Positions 9,835 through 22,535 of a DNA stretch of 64,000 nt are shown piece after piece. Under the pieces are notes generated by a model. That model had not been told where the DNA came from. It did no database searches and was given only the letters and a program-made list of their open reading frames with translations. Source of the stretch: Sophora flavescens (lineage: Eukaryota; Streptophyta; Magnoliopsida; Fabales; Fabaceae); contig CM061064.1 in the NCBI GenBank assembly GCA_030762895.1, positions 136,879,847 through 136,943,846 of the forward strand. Reading direction: 5' to 3'. A program made the position numbers and the translations under genes. The stretch's first letter is position 1. Each line of letters starts with the position of its first letter.

Positions 9835-11234
9835 ATGTCAAAAGCCTTAATTGAAAATCAAGGTCTTCAAGTTGAGACCCCTTTTCTATTAGTCAAAAAC
9901 CTGAAAAATGAAGTGATTCTTGGAACACTGTTCATAAGGTCACTTTTCCCTCTTTCCATTACACATGATGGAATTACAACTCAACATTTGGGAAAAGATA
10001 TAGTCTTTCCCTTCATTAGAAAACCTATCATTCGAGATTTGAATTTTGTCGATTGTAAAATTAACCAAATCAATTTCTTGAAAGAAGAAATTTCTTTTAA
10101 GAATATTGAGTTACAGTTACAACAACCAAACATCAAAGATAAGATCCAGATCCTCTTTGATGAAATCCAAAAATCTATCTGTTCTGATTTGACAACAACA
10201 TTTTGGAATAGAAAGAAATATGTTGTAGACTTGCCTTATGAACAAGATTTCACTGAAAGAAAAATTCCAACTAAGTCTAGACCAATCCAAATGAATCATG
10301 AACTCCTTAGATATTGTCAAAAGGAAATTAATGATTTCTTAAAGAAAGGATTAATCGGGAAAAGTAAATCCCTTTGGTCCTGTTCGACCTTTTATGTAAA
10401 CAAACAAGCTGAAACTGAGCGAGGAACACCTCTCTTAGTTATCAATTACAAACTTTTAAACCAAACTCTTAGATGGATAAGATACCCAATTCCTAATAAA
10501 AAGGATTTGCTTAACCGTCTAAACTCGGCAATTTTTTTTTCCAAATTTGACATGAAATCTGGTTATTACCAGATAGAAGTCAAAGAAAGTGACCATTATA
10601 AGACAACATTCATTGTTCCTTTTGGGCATTACGAATGGAATTTTATGCCTTTGGACTCAAAAATGATCCTTCAGAATTCCAGAGAATTATGAATGAGATC
10701 TTCAATCCTTATTCAGACTTTACACTCGTCTATATTGATGATGTTTTAATCTTTTCTCAATCTATTGATCAACACTTCAAACATGTGAAAATCTTCATAG
10801 GAGTGATCAAAAGAAATGGTTTAGCTGTGTCTAAAACCAAAGTCAGTCTCTTTCAAACAAAAAATAGATTTCTTGGTCATAATATTTTCCAAGGAACTAT
10901 TACTCCAATCAATAGAGCAATTGAATTTGCTGACAAATTTCCGGATCAAATAATAGACAAAACTCAGCTTCAGAGATTCTTAGGATGTCTCAACTATGTC
11001 GCTGATTTTGTTCCCAACCTTAGCAATATCATCAAACCTTTGCCTCATCGTCTTAGAAAGGAACCACCTCCTTGGACAGATGAACATACTAAAGTGGTCA
11101 AAATTATTAAATCTCTGATAAAGAATCTTCCATGTCTTTATCTTCCAAACCCTTCTGCCCTCAAAATTGTTGAGACCGATGCTTCTGACATTGGTTATGG
11201 CGGTATTTTGAGACAAAGAATTTCAGGAAAATAG
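9835..11234 (+). pseudogene. Pararetroviral reverse transcriptase, frameshifted
   Basis: Two frames, 9835-10692 (285 residues) and 10635-11234 (199 residues), overlap by 58 bases, so a single frameshift lies near 10640-10690. The first holds the fingers and palm start (VINYKLLNQ, FSKFDMKSGYYQI, PFGHYEW). The second holds the catalytic YIDD motif (about 10730), then the thumb and connection (FLGHNIF, LQRFLGCLNYV) and the start of RNase H (ETDASDIGYGG). This enzyme copies RNA into DNA in the viral cycle. It is the clearest part of the insertion. Confidence 0.85.
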
Positions 11235-11552
11235 CATATCATTGCATATACTTCTAAACACTGGAATTCTGCCCAGCAAAATTATTTTACTGTCAAAAAA
11301 GAGATTTTGGCAATAGTTTTATGCATTTCAAAATTTCAATCTGATTTACTCAATCAAAAATTTCTGGTTAGAGTATTTTGTAAATCTACAAAATATATTT
11401 TACAAAAAGATGTTAAAAATTTGGCATCAAAACAGATATTTGCCAGATGGCAAGAAATTTTAAGTGTTTTGGATTTTCAAATTGAATTTTTCAAAGGCTC
11501 TTCCAATTCTCTTCCTGACTTCCTTACTCGTGAATATTTACAGGGTAGGTAA
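11235..11552 (+). pseudogene. Pararetroviral RNase H end
   Basis: After a TAG at 11232-11234 the same frame continues through an AYTSK-like segment, then 11307-11552 encodes the RNase H C-terminal part ending LPDFLTREYLQ, the usual end of caulimovirid pol. About 60 bp of unassigned sequence follow before the Athila-like fragment. Confidence 0.7.
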
Positions 11553-11612
11553 GAGAGTGAAAGTGGCAGCAATGCCAAAATCAGAGTCTTCCTCCGCAAA
11601 CGAGAATGGTAT

Positions 11613-12236
11613 CTAACGTCTTTGTGGTTGAACCACCGGTTTATAATCATGCTCCATCAAAATTTTGTGCATGCATAAAGAAGGATTCATTCCTTTTAAA
11701 TCCAAAATCTTCCACCCAATGGAGGATTTGTGTTCCCTAAGAACCATTAAGAGCTTATCTTCCTCATCCTTTTTCAAGGTAATGCTAATGATAACCGGGT
11801 GATGTCCACCCTCACTCAAAAATGCATACCTTAGGTGAGTTAGGAGTTGCTTTAACTCTGATGCCTTGTTATCCTCTTCCACTCCTTCCTTGTCAAGCTT
11901 TTCTTTTTGGCATTCATCCTTGGGGAGATTTGGCAATGCTTCCATGTTCTTTAAGCACTATAGATAATCATCATCTTCCAAAAAGTCCCCTTCTTCATCT
12001 TTAACATGGGATTTTACCAACACTTTTATAAGTGTAGAACTATGGGCTTCTTGTGTGGCTTTAGCTTTCACAATTGGTTCCACCACATCAACACCATATG
12101 CATAAGATTTCTCAACTGGATTCTTCATTGCTTCAAAAACATTGAAGATTATATTCTCATCTCGCACCCTTAGTGTGAGCTTTCCTTGTTGCACATCTAT
12201 AAAAGCACGCCTGGTGGCCAAGAAAGGCCTACCCAA
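11613..12236 (-). pseudogene. Athila-like pol segment before RT, broken
   Basis: Two frames: 11958-12236 (GRPFLATRRAFIDVQQGKLT, the end of the protease domain) and 11613-11945 (LREHKSSIGWKILDLKGMNPSLCMHKI, ending in PVVQPQRR). These are standard landmarks between protease and RT in Athila/Tat elements. A stop at 11956 separates them. Confidence 0.75.
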
Positions 12237-12248
12237 TATAAGAGGGAT

Positions 12249-12656
12249 CTAGGCATCTTTATCCATATCTAGCACCACAAAGTCCGACGGAAAGATGAAC
12301 TTGTCCACCTTTACTAACAAGTCCTCCTCCACCCCATAAGGGTATTTAGTAGAACGATCCGCTAGTTGGAGTGACATCATAGTCTCTTTGCCCTCTTGAA
12401 TGCCAAGCTTCTTCATCATAGATGGGGGCATTAAGTTGATGCTTGCCCTTAAATCACATAGTGCCTTCCTAATAGTAATCTCTCCAATGGTGCATGGTAT
12501 GCTAAAAGAACCCGGATCCTTCAACTTAGGAGGTAGTTTCCTTTGAAGAATTGTGCTACACTCCTCAGTTAAAGCAACCGTTTCCTCGTCCACTATCTTC
12601 CGTTTCTTGGAGAGTAGCTCCTTCATAAACTGAGCATAAGATAGCATTTGTTCCAA
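12249..12656 (-). pseudogene. Athila-like aspartic protease
   Basis: A 135-residue frame with LPPKLKDPGSFSIPCTIG, then the active-site region CDLRASINLMPPSM. The family normally has DLGASINLMP, so the catalytic-loop glycine is arginine here. It continues to PSDFVVLDMDKDA. A stop between 12236 and 12249 splits it from the next block. Confidence 0.8.
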
Positions 12657-13139
12657 GGCTTCCGTGAATGGAATATTGATTTGAAGCTTACAGAATACAT
12701 CAAAGAACTTGTTGAATTACTTATCTTGTGCAGGTTTCTTCAACCTCTCCGTATAAGGTACATCATGTAAGGAGGGAGATCTTGGGGTTCAACCCACTTC
12801 TTTCTACGAAATTCTTCATCCACTAATTTCAATTTCCCACCTTGCTCCGGCACCTTCTTACTAGCTATCTCATCTTCCTTAGCTTGCTCCTTTTCCACTT
12901 GTGGTTGTTATGGAGTTTCAACTTCAGGAGAACTAGTTTCACCACCATTTGATTCCAATACCTTACCGCTTCTAGTTGTCACGGCATTACATTGGTTCTT
13001 GGGGTTGTTCTCTGTATTACCTAGGAAAGATCCCTGAAGACGCTCATTTAGTTGCTTTGCAAGTTGCGCTACCCGAGTCTCAAGATTATGAATTGCTGCC
13101 CCTATGAGTTGCCAACTTGTCAATGGTTGTGTTTGTATG
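12657..13139 (-). pseudogene. Athila-like gag C terminus
   Basis: The frame 12908-13147 gives NLETRVAQLAKQLNERLQG and NAVTTRSGKVL, the hallmark end of Athila/Tat gag. 12657-12907 encodes KPAQDK..FNKFFDVFCKLQINIPFTEALEQM with a stop and frameshifts. The last residues before 13140 continue in 26769 onward once the insertion and one GTATG copy are removed. Confidence 0.75.
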
Positions 13140-13337
13140 TGAGACACCCCGTTGTGCCTCGGTGTTTTATTAGATTAAATCCTTATTAATTAAATTCTTA
13201 ACCGCTTACGTAACGTGAAAATACGTAAAAATTAAAACTTGAATTAAATAGGCATACAACTTTGATTCTATAAGGCATCACACCATAGTTAAGTGATGCT
13301 TACACACATAAGTTTTACAACATAATACAAAACACTA

Positions 13338-13643
13338 GTGAGGGTATCCTCACAGTAGGATCCCTTACAGGTTTATACTTAAACAAACTATTATTTAGCA
13401 GAAAAATATAAAACGTCTTGTAAGACTCACTGGCCCTAAAACACTAAACTACATTGCTGGAATCCATAGCTCTTCCTCCAGCATCCGGTTGTGAGGGTAT
13501 CCTCACAGTAGGATCCCTTACAGGTTTATACTTAAACAAACTATTATTTACCGGAAAAATATAAAACGTCTTGTAGGACTCACTGACCCTAAAACACTAA
13601 ACTACATTGCTGAAATCCATAGCTCTTCCTCCCGCATCCGGTA
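13338..13643. repeat. 153 bp tandem duplication
   Basis: Two copies (13338-13490 and 13491-13643), each opening with GTGAGGGTATCCTCACAG and ending at CATCCGGT. The right LTR has a single copy at about 18604-18756, so the duplication arose in this LTR after insertion or in its immediate template. Confidence 0.85.
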
Positions 13644-13954
13644 CATACGGAGTTCCATCTAACTCCTCCGCAACTGGTTCCTCTATTGGGCCTTCTCGTA
13701 CGATCACATCAAAAATACAATACAATAGACAACATATAATGGATAAGAAACAGTTCTATCATCAAAAAGCGGAAAGGAGTCATAGCATATTATATATTAA
13801 TTGTCACAGACAAATCATCATTCAACACCTAACTAACAAAACATCCTCAAATTCAAGTATCATCCTCTACCCCAATCTTATGCTATTCAAAGACACCATA
13901 GCTGCACACCTATTCCAAGGTGGAAGTGGTCTCGCGAGAACTCTTGATTTTATA

Positions 13955-14190
13955 TGTATTATATTACCAATACACGAATGTGTTTTACGTGTATTATATT
14001 ACCAATACACGGTGTATTATATTACAAATACACAGATGTGTTTTACGTGTATTATATTACCAATACACGGTGTATTTTATTACCAATACACAGATGTGTT
14101 TTACGTGTATTATATTACCAATACACAGATGTCCTTGTGTATTATATTACCAATACACTTTTGTCATTATGTATTATATTACCAATACAC
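13955..14190. repeat. Array of eight short hairpin units
   Basis: Eight copies of a 21-23 bp unit that begins GTGTATT and ends AATACAC, so each unit can fold on itself with 7 bp arms around an AT loop. Spacers of 2 to 12 bp separate them, often GATGTGTTTTAC. Three open frames run through the array only because the repeat lacks stops; they are not genes. Confidence 0.9.
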
Positions 14191-17100
14191 GGTTGTGGAC
14201 AACAACACCTATACATCGATCTCACTAACCCACATTATTAACAGCTTAATGCCTTAACCTTCCATCAAAGTCTTTACACATATTCTATGTCACAACACCT
14301 CTTTAAAATAATTCATCTAGGTTAGGCACCTCTAAATCACCATTATACTCATACCCAAACAAATATCTTCCAAACCACATATTTCTTTGCTTAAATCCAC
14401 TAAATACAATATTAAAAACCAGGCAGATCATGCATAACAAATTATTAACAAAATATTCCAACATCATAAAATATCACATAAAACAAATTATCACAACCAG
14501 CATATCACAATCAAATCAAATAAGTAAATTAGCCAAACATCCTCAACATCATAAAATCAACCTTAATGTCGATAAACCTACAATCCTGAATCAACAATGG
14601 TTTTAAAGAAACAGTTTCCAATGTGATTTTGGTCTTGTCGATTACTCAACTTCTAGTAGGGTTTAGGTCGCCCTACACAATTATCATATAATCTACTAGT
14701 TATCCGACGATAGGTTGATTCTTTCTCCCACCTGGGTTATCACCGAAATTCTGAATTCAGTTTCTCCTTCAACCAAACAATACAACTATCAATTAATTAA
14801 CCAAAATCATTCTTAACCTAAATATCTAGGTTTCGGCCTCCTAATTCAAAATAGGGTTAGGATTCTTTTCTCGTTCCAATATTTTGGATTCTAGTTCATA
14901 TAGTCTTATATAAATTATCATAACTTGAAAATATTAACAAAATATTTTAATCTCCATTTTAATTAAGTTTCGGCCTTACTTGGTAAAATAGGCTAGGAAA
15001 TTCTTTTTGATTCAAGCTATTGGTTTTAGATTACATAGATCACCTAGCATTTATGAGCATTAAATGCTAGTAATCATGACTTTTAGGTAAAGTGACCAAA
15101 ATACCCCCAAGCTTTCGTAGTTATTAACAAGACACATCTACGCACTCTTAACCACTCATTTTACATGGTTTTAAACCTCCCACATCTCCTCAATTTCGTG
15201 CAACCATATATACTAAACCATACCTATTTCATTTTGCTTTCATTCCATCATTTTCCTCTCAAAAAATGAAATCTGGTAACTAACGGAGCTGCGTACGGGA
15301 TTTCCGGGAACTGCTAAGGGATTTAATTAATGAGTCATGGATGACTCATAATATGTGGCCCAAAATAAGTCACACCTGCATTAATAATGAGCCACATGAA
15401 TTTTAACCCTAGTTAGTAACATAACCCTAGTTAAGTTAACTATTAACTATGGTTAAGCTTATATTAATTAAATATTCCTAAAACCTATTAATCTAAAACC
15501 TAAAAACCAAACAAAGCCTAAGATCTAGCCTATATATACCCCTAAAAATCGTGGCCTCCCTCCCCTTTCACTCATCTTCTTCATTTCCTTCATTTCTTCA
15601 CTTTTCTCCAAAAAATTCCATTGTTGATCTTCAAGAACTTCAAGTGATTTCCATTAACAAGCTTGCCAAGATCATCATCAATTCTTCTTCTACTTTCTTA
15701 ACTTAGGTAACATGATCATCTCCTCTCTTTTTAAGCTCTTGTTTTTCATATTTCTTGAGTTTTCATTTCTTAGATCTAGAACATTAAAGAATTCTAGAAA
15801 ATTGTAGAAAAATCCTAAAAATGTGAAACCAATTTCTATGATCTAGTGAGGATCACTCCTTTCATTATCCAAGAGCATGTAATCAAAAACATTTTCCTTC
15901 CCTAAAAACCATTGTGGACCGAACCTAGGAGCGAAAATGGGTTTGAAGTTTTTGTGTCATTTCTCAATTCTAACACTTGTATCATGCTCTCTAATACCTA
16001 TATGGTTATAATCTAAGAGCTTAACTTCAACAAAGATTTCTATCCTAATTTTATGGTGTTGACCGAAAATCTAGGGTTTAGCAGTTTATAGATTTTGTTG
16101 AATTAATGAATTCTAACGATTGGTTAATACTCTTAAGTATCTATGTAATCTAAAACCAATAGCTCGAATCAAAAAGAATTTTGTAGCCTATTTTACCAAG
16201 TAAGTCCGAAACTTAATTAAAATGGAGATTAAAATATTTTGTAAATATTTTCAAGTTATGATAATTTATCTATGCTATCTAAAACTATAGGAATTAGAAT
16301 CCAAAAGCTTGGAACAAGAAAACAATCATAACCCTATTTTGAATTAGGAGGCCAAAACCTAGCTGTTTAGGTTAAGAATGATTTCGGTTGATTAATTATA
16401 GTTGTATTGTTTGGTTGAAGGAGAAGCTGTTAAAGTATGGCATGATAACGAGGAACGGCGAATTCGGAATTTCGGTGATAACCCACGTGGGGGAAAGAAT
16501 CAACCTATTGTCAGAATCGATAAGTAGTAGATTATATGTTAATTGTGTAGTGTAAAATGAGTGGTTAAGAGTGCGTAGATGTGTCTTGCTAATAACCACG
16601 AATGCTTGGGGGTATTTTTGTTATTGTACCTAAAAGTCATGATTACTAGCAGTTAATGCTCATAAATGCTTGGTGATTCATCCACCATGAGTCATCATGT
16701 ATGACTCGTTGTCCCGATCTCTTAACGGGTCTCTGCAGTTCCGTTTTCGACTCTGTCGATTTCCTGATTAGGGTTTCTGAAGGTTTTTCGATCGAAAATT
16801 TTCAAACTAACCAGACTCGTTGGAAATATGATTTAAACATAAACCATTTCGTTCATGAGTCAAAATTATGTTTTCTGATCATTAAAATCTTACTGTTAGT
16901 GAAAACACCAACCGTGTTCCGTTCGAACTTTCACCAAAATTCGTCCGAGTAAACATAATATTTTATTTCTGATCAGAAATTTGGAAAATATAATTCCTCA
17001 TGGACATAATATAAAAGATCTACAAATTTCAGTTTCGGGTCAAATTAGGGTTTTCTGCAGGTATAAAATTATACTGTCAGTTAAAAACGCAGACCGGTTT

Positions 17101-17264
17101 CCGTCTGTGTTTTAAACCCCAAAATTTCACCATAATCTTCTACCATAAGAGAGACTATGAATATGATTTATTTTATTTAAAATCACTTTCTAACTCTCAG
17201 ATTAAAATATAATTAATTATATTTTAATTGATTAAACACCGTAATTAAAAATCAGGCTGTTACA

Positions 17265-18407
17265 TTACTACCCCTCTTAAAAAAAAATCGGTCCTCAGAA
17301 TTTCTTAACTCAAAACTGGGTAGCGTCTTACAAATGTTTCTTAATATAAGGACCCTACATCTTATTTCTCATCGTCGTCTTCCCTTAAATGACAGCGATA
17401 ACTTCATAACAGAATTCATTCCTATATCATTCTATTTATCCTCGAACTTATCCATCACTACATTCTATTCATTGTCCTTAACTTTTCCAACTTAATCTAT
17501 CATCCTTAAAGGACATAATCAAAACTTAATCCTTTCCTCTTCTTAATAATGATCCACTAATATCTAACTTCCATAACTAACATCACAATCAATACTATCT
17601 TAACTTCCTACTTCATGTATCCAATCACAGTCTTAGTTCCTTAGAATATATTTCATTATTCTAGATTATATCAAAATCACACATTTCAAGTCTCCAAATA
17701 AACATCTCAACACTCCTTAAGATAAACTGCAATGAAAAGAACAACACCTGTTAGGATTATCTAACTTAACAAATTTGAATTTCTCTAGTAACCTCAATTT
17801 ACATCAGAAATCATCTTTTCTGCTCATATTCAACTTAGGTGAAATTACTATATACACTTTCGTTTACTCTTCCCAAACTCATACAGTCCATCTTAACTAC
17901 AAACATTAATCATTGCCCTAGGTTCCATAATGATACTATGCCTCGATCAACATTTGACTTATAGTAATTGTCTTACTCACTGATATTAATCTTAAGGGTT
18001 CACATCCTATCAATCACAACTATACCTCAACAAATCTCTCATCACTTTCTTGTCTAGCATGCTACTTAGACAAACAAACAAAGTCTACCAGATATCAAAT
18101 ACATACCTTGTATAAGATCCCATATTGAGAATTCAACTCCACTTTCAGTGGCCTGAGGTCTGGCCATCTGCTGTCCTGCTGCTGAAACTCCTTTTCTAGC
18201 TCCACCTCTCTTAACACTAGTATACGACATATAATGCTGCATAAAACTGGAATATATAGGCCATATAACTGTTTAACTATCATGTTGGGACTCACTACCC
18301 AACTTATAAGCATAGTCAATATCCGATGTGGATTCAACTAGACGCGACAAGTTACAACATCCTAGACTTCACAATCCGATCAGAACCGAACTGCTTTGAT
18401 ACCAAAA
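17265..18407 (-). other. Internal region of the large-LTR element, non-coding
   Basis: 1.1 kb between the LTRs. Next to the left LTR is a polypurine tract (on minus, AAGAGGGGTAGTAA). Near 18095-18337 an 80-residue minus frame has no recognised domain. No gag, protease, RT or integrase is visible. Confidence 0.75.
18391..18404 (-). other. Primer-binding site, tRNA-Met type
   Basis: On minus TGGTATCAAAGCAG, three bases after the right LTR ends in GTGTCTCA. This sets the element's direction. Confidence 0.8.
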
Positions 18408-19069
18408 TGAGACACCCCGTTGTTCCCCGGTGTTTTATTAGATTAAATCCTTTTTAATTAAATTCTTAATCGCGTACGTAACGTGAAAATATGTAAAAAT
18501 TAAAACTTGAATTAAATAGGCATACAACTTTGATTCTATTAAGCATCTCACAAAAGTTAAGTTATGCTTACACACATAAGTTTTACAAAATAATACAAAA
18601 CACTGTTGAGGGTATCCTCACAGTAGGATCCCATACATGTTTATACTTAAACAAATTATTATTTAGCAGAAAAATATAAAACGACTTGTAAGACTCACTG
18701 GCCCTAAAGCACTAAACTACATTGCCGGAATCCATAGCTCTTCCTCCTGCATCCGGTTCATACGGAGTTCCATCTAACTCCTCCACAACTGGTTCCTTCG
18801 TTGGGCCTTATCGTATGGTCACATCAAAAATAAAATACAATAGACAACATATAATGGATAAGAAACAGTTCTATCATCAAAAAGCGAAAAGGAGTCATAG
18901 CATATTATACAGTAATTGTCACAGACAAATCATCATTCAACACCTAACTAACAAAACATCCTCAAATTCAAGTATCATCTTCTACCCCAATCTCATGCTA
19001 CTCAAAGATACCATAGTTGCACACCTATTTCTAAGGTGGTAGTGGTCTCGCGAGAACTCTTGATTTTAC

Positions 19070-19311
19070 GTGTATTATATTACCAATACACGGATGTGTT
19101 TTACGTGTATTATATTATCAATACACGGTGTATTATATTATAAATACACAGATGTGTTTTACGTGTATTATATTACCAATACACAGATGTCCTTGTGTAT
19201 TATATTACTAATACACTTTTATCCTTATGTATTATATTACCAATACACTTTTTCCTTGTGTATTATATTACCAATACACTTTTTTCCTTGTGTATTATAT
19301 TACCAATACAC
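19070..19311. repeat. Second array of eight hairpin units
   Basis: Same 21-23 bp unit as 13955-14190 (GTGTATT ... AATACAC), again eight copies, but with different spacers toward the right end (TTTTTCCTTG-type). The number is conserved while spacers differ, so the arrays were inherited and then drifted. Confidence 0.9.
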
Positions 19312-20073
19312 GGTTGTGGACAAACAACACCTATACATGGATCTCACCAACCCACATTATTAACAACTTAATGACTTAACCTTCCATTAAAGCCTTTACA
19401 CGTATTCTATGTCACAACACCTCTTTAAAATAATTCATCTAGGTTAGGCACCTCTAAATCACCATTAAACTCACACCCAAACAAATATCTTCCAAACCAC
19501 ATATATCTTTGCTTAAATCCACTAAATACAATATTAAAAATTAGGTAGATCATGCATAACACAATATCAAAAAAATATTCCAACATTATAAAATATCACA
19601 TAAAGCAAATTATCACAACCAAGGTTTACAAAACCGGACCGGCCATCGAACCGGTGAAGGCAGCGGTTCAAGGTTCAATGGTTCAACCGAGGTTGAACCG
19701 GTTATATAAACTTCACTTACAAATGTCATAACTCAACATAAATAACATTCAAAATGACAAAATCAAATCAAATATGTCATCAAACCATAACATTTAAGTT
19801 CAACAAAAGTGGACAATGTTTATTGGAAACTAAATAACAGATACATCAAACATCATAATATTCATTGAGGTTGACTCCTTCATATTCAAACACGTCAGCC
19901 ATAGCTTCTTCACTAATTTGAGTAATATCATCACCACCACCACCACTTTGAAGTTGAATCTCTATTGCATCAAGTTCTTCATCACCTAATTAAACAACAA
20001 ACAAGTAGAAAAATAAAATTTCAACACTAAAATAATCAAGTTACATACAAAACATGTTCGATATAATTAAACA

Positions 20074-22535
20074 TTAACCTTCGCTGCTTCTTGATGAATC
20101 ACCAACTATTGGAATAGCACCACTATCATGATAAAGAACATTTTCAATCTCATCAATATCAAGTTCAGGAGAGGGTTCTTCATCAATCACCCAAAAATCA
20201 ACTTCATCAATGGATTCATAATCAACGGGATCATGACATGCCTTCTTGTAGTGTCCCCTATAACAAAACATTACAATAGCCAAAAGCAGAATTATTATGC
20301 TTTTCAAAAAAACTAAAAGTAATGTTTCAACTTTTGACATAATAAATTTTTTATACCTATTCCTCAAACGCAAGTTATAAGTAACATAAACAATATCATT
20401 CTATCTCTAATGTTCAAGTCTATTTCTTCTCTTTGTATGGATGCGTTCAAAGACACTCCAATTTCTCTCACACCCCGAAGAAGAACAAGTTTGGCTAAGA
20501 AGACGGATTGCCAACTTTTGCAATATTGGAGCACTACCCCCGTACATCCTCCACCATTCATCTACAAAACACATATTTAGTTAAATAAAACAAGAAATAT
20601 ACATAACTATGTAAGTTTAAAACATTATTTAAAAATTAAAACTATAAATTGGTACTCACCAGGTTGTATCTCCTTTGCCACTTTAAGAGCACTTTCACGA
20701 CTAAAAGATCCTTGTCTTTCACGATACACTTGCAACTCTTTAATGGCTTTGGCCACATCGGGACAAAAAGCTTGTATATCAAATAAATCAAGAAGTGCTT
20801 GCATGACCCTACTCTTATCATAATACTTGTCATCATAAATGAATGCGGGGTTTAAAAAGTATGTTGCTGCATGAAGATTGCGCTTCAAATGCTTATCCCA
20901 TTGAGTCTTAAGAATATCCGTGTATGGCTTATACAAGTTCTTTCTATGCTTAAACATTTCCTATATTGCATTTTTTGCCCTTTGCATGCCCTCATAAACA
21001 TAACCAATAGAAGGTTTTTCATCCCCATCTACAATTCTTAGTAATCTAATGATGGGAGCCATAAGTTTGGCAATCATAAAACATTCATTCCAAAATTTAT
21101 TATCCAAAATGATAGCACTAACAGCTTTTCCTGCTATACCTTTTGCTAACTTATGGTTAGTAAAGTGTTTGTCCACAACCAATGCTTGCAAATCATGCTT
21201 ATGATCATGAATATTTTTCAATGTGATAAAAGTAGTAGCAAATCGAGTCGTTCCTGGACGTACGATTTCCTTCCAACCTTCTCTTTTTCTTAGCCAAGAT
21301 AAGAATACTATATGATTGTACACAAACACAGTTACCTTTGAAGCTTTTTTGGCAAGCTCTGCAACATGAGGCATACTAGCAATATCCTTCAAAAGGAGAT
21401 TCAAGCAGTGGGCAGCACAAGGAGACCAAAAAATGGTTTCATATTTTTCATGCACCAATTTTCCAGCAGCTACATAGTTAGATGCATTATCTGTCACTAT
21501 ATGAACATGTTCAACTCCAACCCATTCAATAACTTCGGAAAACATATTGCACAAAGTCGCGGCATCTTTCACAACATCCGATGCATCAGTAGACTTCACA
21601 AATGCTATCCCTATGGAATAATAAAGTAAAAAGCTTATCAAATAAAAATTAAATGGACTATCAAGTTTATTAAGGAATCTCAAAATTTCACAAATGTTGT
21701 ACCTTTAGGACAATAAACTAGAAAGTTTATCAACGTCCTTTGTCTTTGGTCACTCCAACCATCAGCCATGATTGTACATCCACTCTTAGTCCAATTGGCT
21801 CGATAACTTTGCACAAGCAATTGAAATTCTTTCTTGAAATATCCCAACAAGTTAACCCGTAGATCATGATAAGACGGTACAACAATTGCATCCGCAACTT
21901 CTTGAAAATATGGTGACTTTGTTGCATAAAATGGAATGTTAGCATCAAAAAACCATCTAGCAATTGCCATCCCAGCTTTGTAACGTGCAGCCTTGCCAGA
22001 TATTACACTTTTTATAGTTGGTTGAGAGCCAGGAGTTGTCCTTGGAGCAAAAGAACCACCAATTTGAACATCCGCTTTTCTTTTTCCTTTGTTAGGAGCA
22101 GAATTAGATGCAGTATTTGGGGAAGGTTGAACTTCATGCACTTCCCCCTCATTACTACCATCATATGCATCATTGAGGTCGTTAGTCTTCTTTTTTCTTT
22201 GATACCTTTCAATAACTCAATCATTTGGTGACGAACATCGTGAGAATTTTTTTTACAAGAGCTTATTTGAGCATATATACCCACAAGATGGTGCTTCATT
22301 CTGTTTATGCCTCCTCCTCTGTAACTTAATCCACAATGATTGTAAGTGTACACATTAGTTCTCCCTTCTTTTCTAAATGCAAAATGCTCCCAAGCAGGAT
22401 CACTTTTCCCACGAAATGTAGTGGAGCCTTCTGCTGATTCACTATGTGATGATTGTGTATTAGGGGCATTGGTAAATAAATTAGTATTATTTTCTTGAGG
22501 AGCATTCCCACTTGGTAATTCCTACAATACGACAT
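20074..22535 (-). pseudogene. hAT transposase, decayed
   Basis: Read on minus. A BED-type zinc finger region about 22430-22260 (GGGINRMKHHL), where the first cysteine of the finger appears as tyrosine. Then a frameshift in an A-run near 22195. Next come a DUF659-like block (21680-22141, IMADGWSDQRQRTLINF), an intron with GT-AG ends at about 21704-21613, the catalytic core (20961-21683, HIVTDNASNYVAAG and CAAHCLNLLL), and the hAT dimerisation region (about 20410-20560, WWRMYGG and SSSGCERNWS). Stops at 20958-20960 and two more near 20410-20420 truncate it. Intact enzymes cut and paste the element. Confidence 0.85.

Larger units (their letters stand above)
7801..11560 (+). mobile_element. Endogenous pararetrovirus (Caulimoviridae), partial and decayed
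   Basis: Gene order on + is coat protein with zinc knuckle, spacer, protease, reverse transcriptase and RNase H, with no LTR, no integrase and no primer site. This is the layout of a plant pararetrovirus polyprotein, not of a retrotransposon. The movement-protein region expected upstream is missing, and the 3' part stops just after RNase H. At least five frame breaks or stops make it non-functional. Genus is uncertain; the single-polyprotein order and the coat protein style suggest petuvirus- or florendovirus-like relatives (inference). Both flanks are retroelement debris. Confidence 0.8.
11613..13139 (-). mobile_element. Athila/Tat-like gypsy element, downstream half
   Basis: Minus-strand continuation of the element whose 5' half is at 26769-29599; the large-LTR element 13140-26763 sits inside its gag. 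The five bases GTATG at 13135-13139 are repeated at 26764-26768. Contents on minus: gag C terminus, protease, and the segment before reverse transcriptase. Pol is cut at about 11613, right after VVQPQRR, where RT would begin; RT, integrase and the 3' LTR are lost at the junction with the pararetrovirus. Confidence 0.8.
13140..17264 (-). repeat. 3' LTR of the large-LTR element
   Basis: A 4.1 kb LTR. It is colinear with the right LTR from 13140 to about 15040 and again from about 16785 to 17264. Between these it carries rearrangements: 15530-16555 is the reverse complement of the right-LTR segment about 23590-24565, and 16553-16680 is an inverted copy of 15045-15180. It also has a private 153 bp tandem duplication (13338-13643) and an eight-unit hairpin array (13955-14190). 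No gene is seen. Confidence 0.8.

Noticed and set aside
13955..14190. CRISPR-like regular array
   Set aside because: Spacers are short and repetitive, the units are palindromic, and the DNA is plant nuclear.
13607..14257. Open frames of 216, 102 and 95 residues over the hairpin array (and 97 residues at 19070-19363)
   Set aside because: They translate the tandem repeat YYITNT/CIILPIH in all three frames; the repeat simply lacks stops.
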